A stretch of 64,000 nucleotides of DNA from Sinorhizobium americanum (GCF_001651855.1 NZ_LNQC01000081.1:1-64000), one strand, 5' to 3'. Shown: positions 46,058 to 55,020, counted from the first letter of the stretch. A program made the numbers and translations. The notes: generated from the sequence alone by a model not told the origin.

Positions 46058-46738
46058 TCAGTCCGGCATCGGCAACACGTCGGCGTGCTGGAGAGGGGCG
46101 TCCTTGATCCAGATCTGAGCGCCTTCCGTGCCCGTCATCGCCTCAAGCGGTTCGCCAGCCGGCAGACGCCCCCAGCTCTGAGGTTCGAGCTTCTCGCCTT
46201 GGAAGGTCAGGCTGCCGGCAAGCACCAGGAATTCGAGACCGCGGTGATTTTCAACCGCTATCGCTGAACCCGGCCGCCACTCTTCGATCGCAACGCGCTC
46301 CCTGCCGTCGTCGAACAGCACGCATGCCGTGTCGGCTCCCTCGCGCAAGGGTACTGCCTCGCCCTCGGCGGGCGGGCGCACGACCTGCGCGTCGTCACCT
46401 TCCCGGAACTGCCAGAGACGAACGAAGATCGTACAGCCGCCTTCCGAGGCGGGCACATGCGAGGTGCCCGGCGGGTTGCGAAAATAGCTTCCCGCCGGAT
46501 AGTCGCCGTGCTCGTCCTGAAAAGTCCCTTCGAGCACGAGAATTTCCTCGCCGCCACTATGGACGTGGCGCGGGAAGGCGCTGCCCGGTGCGTAGCGCAC
46601 GATCGATGTTGCGCGGGCGATCTCGCCGCCGATGCGGTAGAGCATGCGGCGATCGACGCCCGCGGAAGGGCTCGAAACCCAGTCAAGTTTGGCCGCGTGG
46701 ACGACGACCGGTTTTGTCAGGTCTTCATTGATGCGCAT
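46058..46738 (-). CDS. Bicupin protein (ChrR-like cupin fold)
   Basis: The 226-aa protein has two cupin modules. The first (about 40-110) has APGSAFPRHVHSGGEEILVLEG with metal-ligand histidines and a Glu, followed by FRNPPGTSHVP. The second (about 125-215) has IEEWRPGSAIAVENHRGLEFLVLAG, where one ligand set is less complete. The arrangement resembles ChrR cupin-like domains, but no zinc-binding anti-sigma domain is present. A role as a small-molecule dioxygenase/isomerase or sensor is open. It overlaps the end of the upstream alcohol dehydrogenase gene by 14 bp. Confidence 0.78.
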   Translation of the reverse strand: MRINEDLTKPVVVHAAKLDWVSSPSAGVDRRMLYRIGGEIARATSIVRYAPGSAFPRHVHSGGEEILVLEGTFQDEHGDYPAGSYFRNPPGTSHVPASEGGCTIFVRLWQFREGDDAQVVRPPAEGEAVPLREGADTACVLFDDGRERVAIEEWRPGSAIAVENHRGLEFLVLAGSLTFQGEKLEPQSWGRLPAGEPLEAMTGTEGAQIWIKDAPLQHADVLPMPD

Positions 46739-47765
46739 TGGACTGGTCTCCCATAGTCAGGACGATCCGGAATTTCGCGTCACCGCACCTCATCTTTTGA
46801 ACGGCTTCCGCGGCTCGCTCGAGCGGCATGGTCTCGATCATCGGCCGCACGCCGGTCAGCACGCTGAAATCCAGCGCCTTCTCGTTCTCGAAGGGTGATC
46901 CCGTGATCGAGCCGACGATGCCGCGTTCGGCACCCACCAGATAACCCGTCGAAACCGGCAGCGGATCCTTGCCGACGCCGAGCACGATGAGACGGCCTTC
47001 CGGCGCGAGGGCAGGCATCAGGGCGCTGACGGCCGCTGGATTGGCTATCGTCGTCAGGATGGCTTTTGCGCCGCCGATCGCGTTGAGAACATCGGGTGCG
47101 CTTTCCTTATCCGTGTCAATATAACAATGGGCGCCAAGCTTCGTCGCATCCGCGGCGATATCTTCACCTCGCCCCACGGCCACCACACGGAAGCCCATTC
47201 TGCGGGCATATTGGAGGGCCATGTGGCCGAGGCCGCCGATTCCGAGAATGGCGACGTTATCACCCGCCTCGGCGCCGGATTTCTTCAGCGCGTTGAGCGT
47301 GGCAATGCCGGCGCAGAGGATTGGCGCCGCTTCTTCTGACGACAGCACATCGGGGATGGAGACGAGCCCTGTCGCCCGCGCGATCATCATCTCGGCATAA
47401 CCGCCGTCGCAGGAGGAACCGACGACGGGCTGGTTGCGGCACAGATTGAAACGCCCCCGGCGACATTCGCTGCATTCGTTGCAATGCCCTCCGAGACGAC
47501 CGACGCCGACGCGCTGCCCCGTCTTCCACATCGAAGGCGTGTTCGGACCAAGAGCGACAATACGGCCGACCACCTCATGCCCGGGAACGCGAGGCGGTTT
47601 CAAGCCGGGATCGGCCTTGTCGATGTCACTGGCATCGGCGCCACAGATGCCGCAGGCTTCAACCGCGATCAGCACCTCGCCCGCTTCGGGCGCAGGCGTT
47701 TGCCGCTCCACCAGTTCGAGGCCGCCCTGCCTGGTGATCTGCATCGCCCGATAGGTTGCTTTCAT
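46725..47765 (-). CDS. Zinc-dependent alcohol dehydrogenase
   Basis: The 346-aa MDR enzyme has the catalytic zinc ligands in EACGICGAD and GHEVVGRI, the structural zinc loop with GGHCNECSECRRGRFNLC (four cysteines), and the NAD(P)-binding AILGIGGLGHMALQYARRMG. It should interconvert an alcohol and an aldehyde. GGAAGGC precedes ATG 47765; an in-frame GTG at 47774 is possible. It overlaps the bicupin gene and probably shares a transcript. Confidence 0.9.
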   Translation of the reverse strand: MKATYRAMQITRQGGLELVERQTPAPEAGEVLIAVEACGICGADASDIDKADPGLKPPRVPGHEVVGRIVALGPNTPSMWKTGQRVGVGRLGGHCNECSECRRGRFNLCRNQPVVGSSCDGGYAEMMIARATGLVSIPDVLSSEEAAPILCAGIATLNALKKSGAEAGDNVAILGIGGLGHMALQYARRMGFRVVAVGRGEDIAADATKLGAHCYIDTDKESAPDVLNAIGGAKAILTTIANPAAVSALMPALAPEGRLIVLGVGKDPLPVSTGYLVGAERGIVGSITGSPFENEKALDFSVLTGVRPMIETMPLERAAEAVQKMRCGDAKFRIVLTMGDQSNAHQ

Positions 47766-48030
47766 GCCTTCCACTCCCCTTACTGGCCGAACGTGATTTC
47801 GGGACCGGTCATGATCATCCCCTCAAGTCTCGCCTCGCACACAGGCGGACGGATCAGCGGACCATCGGTAGCGGGCCATTTCGCTGGAGATGGTCCAGTG
47901 TCGAGATTTGCGCCTGCGACATTTGATTGCCGCTAAACGGCTGCCCTGACAAATGAGAGGTTCTTGCAGGCGACAAAGAAAATCTTTACCGGGCTGGTGG
48001 CGGTCGTGAAGTCCGCGCGGCTTTTGCTGA
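47766..48030. other. Intergenic region between alcohol dehydrogenase and GcvA-like gene
   Basis: A 265-bp gap on the minus-strand path. It should hold the promoter of the dehydrogenase-bicupin unit. I see no gene, clear palindrome or repeat in it. Confidence 0.5.
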
Positions 48031-48954
48031 TCAGGCGCGGATCGTGGCCGCTTCCTCGATGAGCCAGTTGCGAAAAGCCTGCAGTTTGGCCAGGGAAGCG
48101 TATTCCGCACGATAGACCACATAGTAGGCCAGCTTCGACGGCACCTGGAACCCGGGAAACAGACGCTGGAGCCGCCCGGCTGCCAGATCGTCGCGCGCCA
48201 GGATGCTTCGCGCAAGGGCAACGCCTCGCCCTTCGATCGCAGCCTGGAGAACGGCGGCGGAATTATCGATCCTCATGCCCCTCTGCGGTTGGCTCTCGGA
48301 CACGCCGGCCGCTCGCAGCCACATGTCCCAGGTGACGAATCCGATCGCCGGATCGACGGAGAGGTCGTGAATGAGAGTCGTTCGAGTGAGATCGTCCGGC
48401 TCGGCCAGATTGCCAATGTCAGGGAAACCGGGCGAGCAGACCGGAAAGATCTCCTCGTCCATCAGCTTTTCCGCAACCAGGCCCGCCCAGTTTCCGTCTC
48501 CGTATCGGACCCCCACATCGATTCCATGCGCCCTGTAGTCGACAAGCTTCAAGCTCGTCTCGAGGCGGATGTCGGTCTCCGGACATCTCGCCTGGAAGCG
48601 GTCGATGCGCGGGAGCAGCCATTTGGCCGCGAAGGCCGGACTGACGGTAACGTTCAGAATACCGCTCGTTGTCGACTCCCGAAGCCGTTCCAGTCCGATA
48701 CTCAGCCGATCCAGGCCCGCTCGAATATCAGGAAGCGCGCGCTCTGCGTTTGCCGTCAAGGTGAGTCTCGTCTTCCCGCTGGGACTGCGCTGAAACAGCG
48801 GCATGCCCAGCCAGTCTTCAAGACCGCGCACCATCTGCCCAACCGCCGCGGCGGTGACATTGAGTTCCTCTGCGGCGGCCGAAAAGCTGCCGTGGCGCGC
48901 GCTGGCTTCAAAAGCACGCAGCGCATTGAGATAGACCGGCGATTTCCTCTTCAA
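48031..48954 (-). CDS. GcvA-like LysR-family transcriptional regulator
   Basis: The 307-aa protein starts MKRKSPVYLNALRAFEASARHGSFSAAAEELNVTAAAVGQMVRGLEDWLG, the typical GcvA-subfamily DNA-binding domain, with an effector domain including NVTVSPAFAAKWLLPRIDRF and GIDVGVRYGDGNW. GcvA-type regulators often control nearby enzyme genes; its targets could be the dehydrogenase-bicupin pair or the amidohydrolases upstream. It is on the same strand as both, so context does not settle this. Confidence 0.88.
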   Translation of the reverse strand: MKRKSPVYLNALRAFEASARHGSFSAAAEELNVTAAAVGQMVRGLEDWLGMPLFQRSPSGKTRLTLTANAERALPDIRAGLDRLSIGLERLRESTTSGILNVTVSPAFAAKWLLPRIDRFQARCPETDIRLETSLKLVDYRAHGIDVGVRYGDGNWAGLVAEKLMDEEIFPVCSPGFPDIGNLAEPDDLTRTTLIHDLSVDPAIGFVTWDMWLRAAGVSESQPQRGMRIDNSAAVLQAAIEGRGVALARSILARDDLAAGRLQRLFPGFQVPSKLAYYVVYRAEYASLAKLQAFRNWLIEEAATIRA

Positions 48955-49060
48955 GGCAACTTTCTCTTACGGAAATTGAGAAGGACTGATCCTTATAACG
49001 ATACGACGGTAACCTCTTCGTTTTTTTGTGCCATGCGCAGATCCGACCTGCGAACTCGGC

Positions 49061-50216
49061 TCAGGCCGTGGCCGGGCGAAGACGCCTGCGGACGATGCTC
49101 GCGTGGAACTTCGCCCCATAGACAAGCCCATCGTCATTGAAATCATAAGTCGGATTGTGCAACGGCGCGGACTCCTTCCCGTTGCCGAGGAAGACAAAGC
49201 ATCCGGGCACGAAATCGAGGAAGCGGGCAAAATCTTCCGAGCCGGTCATCGGCTCCTTGCGCACCGCGAAACTGCCGGGCTCGAACACCCCGCGGCAGCG
49301 AAGGCCTCGTCGACCAGCGTAGCGTCGTTCAACAGCGGCACGAATTCCCGCGTATAGCTGACCTCGGCGGTGACATTGTAGGCGAGCGCCGTGCCGTCGG
49401 CGATCACGCGCATCTGCTTTTCGATCTCGGCACTCACTTCGGAGCGGAAGCTTCTCGCGTCGCCTAAGATTCTGGCGAGACCAGGCAGCGCGCTCCGGGT
49501 ACCGTCGGTGATAAGCTCGGTCACGGAAACGACGCTGATGTCGGTCGGACTGAGGCGACGCGAGACGATCGTCTGCAGGTTCGTCACAAGCGCACAGGCT
49601 GCGACGAGCACTTCGTTGCCGCGATGGGGTCGCGCTGCGTGACCGCCGACGCCGCCCAGGACGATCTCGAAATTATCCTCGGCGGACATGATCGCACCGG
49701 CACGGGTCTCGAAGTGGCCGACCGGAAGGCCGGGCATGTTGTGGATGCCGTAGATCTCTTCGAAAGGGAGCGGCGCATGATGCCGTCGTCGATCATCGCG
49801 AGCGCGCCCTTGCCCCATTCCTCGGCAGGCTGGAACACGAATCGGACCGTGCCGTCGAAGCCGCCTTCCTCCGCGAGCATGCGGGCGGCGCTGAGCAGCA
49901 TCGCCGTATGGCCGTCATGGCCGCAGGCATGCATGATACCGGGATTGCGCGACGCATAGGGCAAGCCCGACTGTTCGGGTATGCGCAGGGCGTCCATGTC
50001 GGCCCTGAGCGCAATCGACCGGTTGTCATTCCCGCGCTTCAGCGTGCCGACGACACCCGTGCCGCCCACTCCTTCGGCGACGTCGTCGAGGCCGAACTCC
50101 CGAAGCTTTGCGGCGATGAAAGCCGAGGTCTGCCTTTCCTCGAAGCCAAATTCCGGATGGGCGTGAAGGTGGCGTCGCCACTCCCGCATCTCAGAGACCA
50201 GTCGCCCGAGATCCAT
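49061..50216 (-). pseudogene. M20 amidohydrolase (hippurate hydrolase-like) with two frameshifts
   Basis: An M20D-type amidohydrolase is spread over three frames. The first piece (50216 to about 49770) has MREWRRHLHAHPEFGFEE, ALRADMDAL and MHACGHDGHTAMLL. The second (about 49770-49295) has PFEEIYGIHNMPGLPVG and GVGGHAARPHRG. The third (about 49290-49061) has VFEPGSFAVRKEPMTGSEDF and NPTYDFNDDGL. Each junction fits a single missing base (one around 49770, one around 49290). All metal-ligand motifs survive, so decay is recent, or the shifts are sequence errors. Intact, it would hydrolyse N-acyl amino acids. It follows the amidohydrolase gene by 3 bp. Confidence 0.85.
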
Positions 50217-50219
50217 CGC

Positions 50220-51458
50220 CTATTCCTCTTCCGTCATTTTGCGAACGACATCGAGCAGGACGTTGGCGCCCGCGATCAGGTCATCGTCCGCCGTGGATTC
50301 CTTCGGGTTATGACTGATGCCGCCCATGCTCGGCACGAAGATCATCGCCGTGGGCGCAATCCGCGCGATCATTTGCGCGTCATGGCCGGCCCCCGACGTC
50401 ACCCGCCGGCAAGGCAGGGTGCGCGCCTCGGCGGCAGCCTCGATGGCAGCGACGATCCGTTCATCGAACTTCACCGGCTGGAAACGCGCCAGTCGCTCCA
50501 CCGTTATCGTGACATCCTCTTCGTCCGAGAGCGTTTCGAGGAAGCGGGCAAGGGCGGCTTCTTCCTGGTTCAGCCGCTCCTCGTCCGGGTCGCGCAGGTC
50601 GACCGTGAATGTCGCGCGCGAGGGGATGACATTGATGGCGTTGGGCTCGAATTCCATGCAGCCGACGGTCGCCACCGTCGGCGTGTTCGCGGCCTTGGCG
50701 CGCTCCCGCAGGAAGATGACGACGCGCGCGGCCGCGTGGCCGGCATCGCGGCGCATGGAGATCGGCGTCGTTCCGGCATGATTGGCGTCGCCTTCGATCG
50801 TCACCCGCTGCCATGAAATGCCCTGGAGGTTTCCGACCGCGCCGAGCGGGACGCCCTCGCGCTCCAGCACCGGTCCCTGCTCGATATGCAGTTCGATATA
50901 GGCGTGCGGCTTTAGGAAGCCCGGTACCCTGTCGCCCGCATAGCCGATCCGCCGGAGCTCGTCGCCGAGCTTCGATCCGTCGGTTCCGATCGTGGCCAGC
51001 GCCGCATCGGCATCGAGCCCGCCGGCATAGACAAGCGACCCCATCATGTCGGGCGCATAGCGCACGCCTTCCTCATTGGTGAAGGCGGCAACGACGATGG
51101 GGCGCGTCGGCACGAAGCCGGATTCCTTCAGTGTCTCGATGACTTCGAGACCCGAGAGCACGCCATAGCATCCGTCATAGATCCCAGCATCGATGACCGT
51201 ATCGATATGCGAACCGAGCATCAGCGGCTGGACGTCGGTAACGTCTGCCGGAGCCCAGATGCCGAAGATATTGCCGATCCGATCCACCGCGACCTCGAGG
51301 CCGGCCGCTTCGATCCATGAGACGAACCGGTCGCGGCCCTCCCGGTCCGCATCGGATGCAGCAAGGCGTACCAGCCTGCCATCCGCATCGCGGCCGATCG
51401 CACCGAGTTCGGAAAGCCGGCCTAGCAGCCGGGCGACATTGATGGAATGATTGCTCAT
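50220..51458 (-). CDS. N-carbamoyl-L-amino-acid hydrolase / allantoate amidohydrolase family (M20)
   Basis: The 412-aa zinc/manganese amidase has the metal-site motifs GSHIDTVIDAGIYDGCYGVLSGLEV, FTNEEGVRY, ELHIEQGPVLE and ISHNPKESTADDD, with GDANHAGTTPMS-like GDANHAGTTPISMR in the dimerisation/substrate lid. The family includes HyuC-type carbamoylases, AllC and beta-ureidopropionases, and the substrate cannot be assigned from motifs alone. It starts 3 bp after the dpaL stop and ends 3 bp before the frameshifted amidohydrolase, so all three form one operon under the divergent Lrp gene. Confidence 0.9.
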   Translation of the reverse strand: MSNHSINVARLLGRLSELGAIGRDADGRLVRLAASDADREGRDRFVSWIEAAGLEVAVDRIGNIFGIWAPADVTDVQPLMLGSHIDTVIDAGIYDGCYGVLSGLEVIETLKESGFVPTRPIVVAAFTNEEGVRYAPDMMGSLVYAGGLDADAALATIGTDGSKLGDELRRIGYAGDRVPGFLKPHAYIELHIEQGPVLEREGVPLGAVGNLQGISWQRVTIEGDANHAGTTPISMRRDAGHAAARVVIFLRERAKAANTPTVATVGCMEFEPNAINVIPSRATFTVDLRDPDEERLNQEEAALARFLETLSDEEDVTITVERLARFQPVKFDERIVAAIEAAAEARTLPCRRVTSGAGHDAQMIARIAPTAMIFVPSMGGISHNPKESTADDDLIAGANVLLDVVRKMTEEE

Positions 51459-51461
51459 GCT

Positions 51462-52649
51462 TCACCTCACGACTTCACAAGGCGAAAGCCCGACGATTTC
51501 TTGGTATTTGCCCGGATCGGTCGCGCCCTCGGTGTTGACCAGGAGGATGCGCGATTCCGCGCCGATGGAAAGCGCCGCCTTCACTTCGGGATCGGCAACG
51601 GCCTTCAGGAATCCGGCAAGGCCGACACCGCCGCTCTCGCCGGCGACAACGGCCGGATCGGTTCCGAGGGGATTGGCAAGCCGCCGCATCACCGCAACGG
51701 CGTCCTCCTCGCCGACGGTCATGAAGGCATCGGCGACGCGCGACAGAATGCGCCAGGCGACGAGCGACGGCTCGTAGCATTCCAGCATTGCCATGACGGT
51801 CGGTTCGCCATGCGGCACCGTCACGGGCCGGCCGGCCCGCGCCGTCTCGAACAGGCAGGCGGCCCGCGCCGGATCGACGACGGCGAAGACCGGCCGCCGC
51901 TCACCGAGCATGATCGCCAGATGGCCGGCGACCGCAGCGGCGATGCCGCCGACGCCGGACTGAATGAAGACATGGGTCGGCGGCGCAGGCATCTGCCTGA
52001 GCGCCTCGCGCACAAGAGCCGTATAGCCTTGCATCACCAGTCCGGGAATGCGCTCGTAACCCGGCCAGGAGGTGTCGGAGACGATGGTCCAGTTGCGTTC
52101 ATCGGCAACACGCGCGGCCTCCTTGACGGAGTCGTCGTAGCTTCCCGCGACACGGATCATCGCGGCCCCGAAGCGCGCGATCGCCGCCACACGCTCGTCG
52201 CTAACGCCGGCATGGACGAAGATCGCCGCCCGCGCCCCGACGAGCTCGGCGCCCTGGGCGACCGACCGGCCATGATTGCCGTCGGTGGCGCAGGCGAAGG
52301 TCATCGTCCCGGCGATTTTGCGAATGTCAGGGGAATAGAGCTCGGGCATATCGACCGGCCTTCCCAGCCTTGCTTCCGCTTCTTCGAGAACGAGGCGGAT
52401 GACGGCATAGGCGCCACCCAGCGCCTTGAAGCTGCCGAGCCCCAGCCGCTGGCCTTCGTCCTTGAGATGGATGGCCGCAACGCCGGTTTCGGCTGCGAGA
52501 GCGGGTAGGGAGACGAGCGGCGTCTCGGCGTGTTGGTCGCGGAAGCTGAGGTGGCGTTCCACGCCCGCGGCCGCGTCCAAGCCGAGGATCGCCGCATCCG
52601 CCGGTTCGAGCGGTCGTCGATAGTCCGCATTCGTATTGAGGATGAACAT
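51462..52649 (-). CDS. dpaL: Diaminopropionate ammonia-lyase
   Basis: The 395-aa fold-type II PLP enzyme has the PLP lysine in GLGSFKALGGAYA, FACATDGNHGRSVAQGAEL, the PLP-phosphate loop QSGVGGIAAAVAGHL, and a C-terminal LLVNTEGATDPGKY. These match DpaL, which turns 2,3-diaminopropionate into pyruvate and two ammonia through 2-aminoacrylate. ATG 52649 is chosen; an upstream 15-codon extension lies in the promoter. It is divergent from an Lrp-type regulator and heads an operon with two M20 amidohydrolases, suggesting use of diaminopropionate or its acyl/carbamoyl derivatives. Confidence 0.88.
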   Translation of the reverse strand: MFILNTNADYRRPLEPADAAILGLDAAAGVERHLSFRDQHAETPLVSLPALAAETGVAAIHLKDEGQRLGLGSFKALGGAYAVIRLVLEEAEARLGRPVDMPELYSPDIRKIAGTMTFACATDGNHGRSVAQGAELVGARAAIFVHAGVSDERVAAIARFGAAMIRVAGSYDDSVKEAARVADERNWTIVSDTSWPGYERIPGLVMQGYTALVREALRQMPAPPTHVFIQSGVGGIAAAVAGHLAIMLGERRPVFAVVDPARAACLFETARAGRPVTVPHGEPTVMAMLECYEPSLVAWRILSRVADAFMTVGEEDAVAVMRRLANPLGTDPAVVAGESGGVGLAGFLKAVADPEVKAALSIGAESRILLVNTEGATDPGKYQEIVGLSPCEVVR

Positions 52650-52750
52650 GAAGGCCTCGCTTGTTGTTTGTTGAAAACATATTGCAAAGGACACGAAAAA
52701 GGCGCTGATATTCGACCCTCGTTTTGCAAGTTTGTTTCGCAGGAGCTACC

Positions 52751-53227
52751 ATGCCGCCCTCTAGCGCACCGCAGCTCGATGCCTTCGACCGCAAGATTCT
52801 CGAAATCCTGCAGCGCGACAACACGACGCCGCAACGGACGATCGGCGAGGCCGTCAACCTCTCGGCACCCGCTGTACAGCGGCGCATCAAGCGCATGACG
52901 GAAGAGGGCGTCATTCGCGCCAATGTCGCCGTTATCGAGCCCGGCGCCGTCGGCCAGGCAATTACCATCTTCGTCGAGGTGGAGGTCATCAGCGAGACGG
53001 CGGAACAGATCGAGCAGGCCAAGCGCGAATTCGCCGCCGCCGCGGAAATCCAGCAATGCTATTACGTGACCGGCGAAGCCGACTTCGTCCTCGTCATCGT
53101 CGTGCCCTCGATGGCCGACTACGAAGCGCTCACCCGCCGCCTGTTCTTCGGCAATAACAACGTCAAACGCTTCCGCACCTTCGTCGCCATGGACCGGATC
53201 AAGGTGGGGCTGAGCGTTCCGACGTAA
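52751..53227 (+). CDS. Lrp/AsnC-family transcriptional regulator
   Basis: The 158-aa protein has an N-terminal HTH (LDAFDRKILEILQRDNTTPQRTIGEAVNLSAPAVQRRIKRM) and a C-terminal RAM/AsnC ligand-binding domain with CYYVTGEADFVLVIVVPSMADYE. It probably senses an amino acid and controls the divergent dpaL operon across a 101-bp gap. AGGAG lies before ATG 52751; an earlier start at 52724 is less likely. Confidence 0.9.
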   Translation: MPPSSAPQLDAFDRKILEILQRDNTTPQRTIGEAVNLSAPAVQRRIKRMTEEGVIRANVAVIEPGAVGQAITIFVEVEVISETAEQIEQAKREFAAAAEIQQCYYVTGEADFVLVIVVPSMADYEALTRRLFFGNNNVKRFRTFVAMDRIKVGLSVPT

Positions 53228-53597
53228 GGGCCGCTTTGGGCGGGAAGCACAGATTAGCTGCGCCAATGACGCTTGCTGACCTTCATCGCGGCAGCGGATC
53301 GGACGCCTCACGCATCGTCGATCTGCACGTTGGGCAGTTGCAGCCAAGGCGGGTTGTCTGCGTAGATTTCGCGAATGAACTGCTTGATCTCTTCGATTCG
53401 GCCTTTCGTCGCGCCTGAAGCTGATGATGATCGGCGAGGTGGCGTTCTCATCCTTTATGGTGCGATAGCAGTCCGGCCTTTGCCGCTGCGAGGCCGCGGG
53501 AATGACGCACAGGCTCGTCCCGGCGGCCAGCTCTCCCGATATGTCACAAAAAAATCTGGAATCGCCGTTGAAATGTGACATAACTTACGCTATATCT
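53228..53597. other. Gap before paa operon holding a degraded gene fragment
   Basis: This 370-bp stretch contains no intact gene. Its minus strand carries a fragment described separately (53308-53560). The final 40 bp should hold the promoter of the paa operon, next to a TetR-type operator. Confidence 0.5.
53308..53560 (-). pseudogene. C-terminal fragment of an unidentified protein (possibly LysR effector domain)
   Basis: One minus frame reads GELAAGTSLCVIPAASQRQR and PDCYRTIKDENATSPIIISF. After a frame change it continues GRIEEIKQFIREIYADNPPW and LQLPNVQIDDA before a TGA. The pieces look like the last 80 residues of a real protein, with the ISGELAAG and final-helix pattern seen in some LysR effector domains. 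No N-terminal part is present. It is a decayed remnant; the family call is weak. Confidence 0.4.
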
Positions 53598-53609
53598 GAC
53601 CGATCGGTC
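53598..53609. promoter_or_regulatory. TetR-type operator (candidate PaaR site) before paa operon
   Basis: GACCGATCGGTC is a perfect 12-bp palindrome, continuing as GGTT on the right. TetR regulators of CoA-linked aromatic and fatty acid pathways often bind ACCGACCGNNCGGTNGGT-like palindromes. It lies about 38 bp upstream of the thiolase remnant start and probably overlaps the paa promoter. The paaR gene at 60637 is the obvious candidate. Confidence 0.65.
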
Positions 53610-53646
53610 GGTTAATGAAACTTGGCGATCCGGTAGGAGGGATCAC

Positions 53647-54000
53647 ATGCCCGAGGCTTTCATCTGCGGCGCGCACCCCTATGAACCTTTGTGGGACATC
53701 AGCATCGTCCGGTGCTTCGCGAGCCCGAAGCTCCGGGCGGCCTTCCGTGTTGATTCCCTGCCGGAGACCGCCGACAATGTGTTCGAGGATTTCGGCGTCA
53801 GCCGCGCCGATCTGCAGGCAGTGGCCGCAGGCAACCAGGCGCGCGGGGCCGCGGCAAAGTGAGCAGGTTCGTCCGCTCAGCACGGGCGGCGCGCATAGTG
53901 ACGGCCGCCATATATCACCTTCATCGCCAGGGCGGCCGCTATGCGCTGTGGACCATGTGCATCGGCGTCGGCAGGCATTGCCATCATTCTCGAGCGCGCC
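53647..54000 (+). pseudogene. Collapsed thiolase (PaaJ/PcaF-like) remnant
   Basis: After a strong GTAGGAGG ribosome-binding site the frame starts MPEAFICGA, the N-terminus of beta-ketoadipyl-CoA thiolases. It then jumps to SLPETADNVFEDFGVSRAD and an internal thiolase block and stops at 53862. A second piece (about 53905-53985, different frame) has [20 protein letters not shown], the conserved thiolase C-terminus, and a third frame adds [10 protein letters not shown] normal gene is about 1.2 kb, so most of it is deleted. The thiolase would release acetyl-CoA at the end of phenylacetate breakdown. An intact copy must lie elsewhere for the pathway to run. Confidence 0.75.
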
Positions 54001-54018
54001 CGACGGAGGAGTAGGACC

Positions 54019-55020
54019 ATGTATGCGCAAATGGTGAAAACCGACGCTGCCCGCATCAAGGGTCTCGACGAAATGGATCCGCAAGAGCGGGTCTTCCAGC
54101 AGCGCATCGATACGGGCCAAAAGATCGAGCCAAAGGAGTGGATGCCGGAAGCCTATCGCAAGACGCTCATTCGACAGATCAGCCAGCACGCCCATTCGGA
54201 GATCGTCGGTCAGCTGCCGGAAGGCAACTGGATTACCCGCGCGCCGACGCTGGAACGCAAGGCGATCTTGCTTGCGAAGGTCCAGGACGAGGCCGGCCAC
54301 GGCCTTTATCTCTACTGCGCCGCCGAGACGCTCGGAATCAGCCGCGACCAGATGTATGAGCAGTTGCACAGCGGCAAGGCGAAATATTCCTCGATCTTCA
54401 ATTATCCGACGCTCTCCTGGGCAGATATCGGAGCCATCGGCTGGCTGGTCGACGGCGCGGCGATCATGAACCAGGTGCCGCTGCAGCGCTGTTCCTACGG
54501 GCCTTATGCGCGCGCCATGGTGAGGATCTGCAAGGAGGAAAGCTTCCATCAGCGCCAGGGCTTCGACATTCTGGCGAAGATGGTGAGAGGCACGCCGGCG
54601 CAGAAGGAAATGGTCCAGGATGCGCTGGACCGCTGGTGGTGGCCGTCGCTGATGATGTTCGGCCCCTCCGACGATGCCTCGGTCCACTCGGCCCAGTCGA
54701 TGGCCTGGAAGATCAAGCAGAACTCCAACGATGAGCTTCGTCAAAAGTTCGTCGACCAGACGGTGCCTCAGGCCGAGTACCTCGGACTCACCGTTCCCGA
54801 TCCGGACCTCAAGTGGAACGAGGAGAAGGGCGGCTATGATTTCGGCGAGCCGGACTGGAGCGAGTTCTTCGAGGTGATCGCCGGCAATGGCCCTTGCAAT
54901 GCCGAACGCCTCGGGGCGCGCAGGAAGGCCTGGGGGGATGGCACCTGGTTCCGCGATGGTCTGACGGCGCATGCCGAGAAAGTAGCGGCTCGGCGCGCCA
55001 AGTCGGTCGCCGCCGAGTAG
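54019..55020 (+). CDS. paaA: Phenylacetyl-CoA epoxidase subunit PaaA
   Basis: The 333-aa catalytic di-iron subunit has the carboxylate/histidine motifs [13 protein letters not shown] and [15 protein letters not shown], plus [26 protein letters not shown] and [10 protein letters not shown], all typical of PaaA. With PaaB, PaaC and PaaE it epoxidises the aromatic ring of phenylacetyl-CoA. GGAGGAGTAGG precedes ATG 54019; the open frame extends upstream into the thiolase remnant. Confidence 0.96.
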   Translation: MYAQMVKTDAARIKGLDEMDPQERVFQQRIDTGQKIEPKEWMPEAYRKTLIRQISQHAHSEIVGQLPEGNWITRAPTLERKAILLAKVQDEAGHGLYLYCAAETLGISRDQMYEQLHSGKAKYSSIFNYPTLSWADIGAIGWLVDGAAIMNQVPLQRCSYGPYARAMVRICKEESFHQRQGFDILAKMVRGTPAQKEMVQDALDRWWWPSLMMFGPSDDASVHSAQSMAWKIKQNSNDELRQKFVDQTVPQAEYLGLTVPDPDLKWNEEKGGYDFGEPDWSEFFEVIAGNGPCNAERLGARRKAWGDGTWFRDGLTAHAEKVAARRAKSVAAE

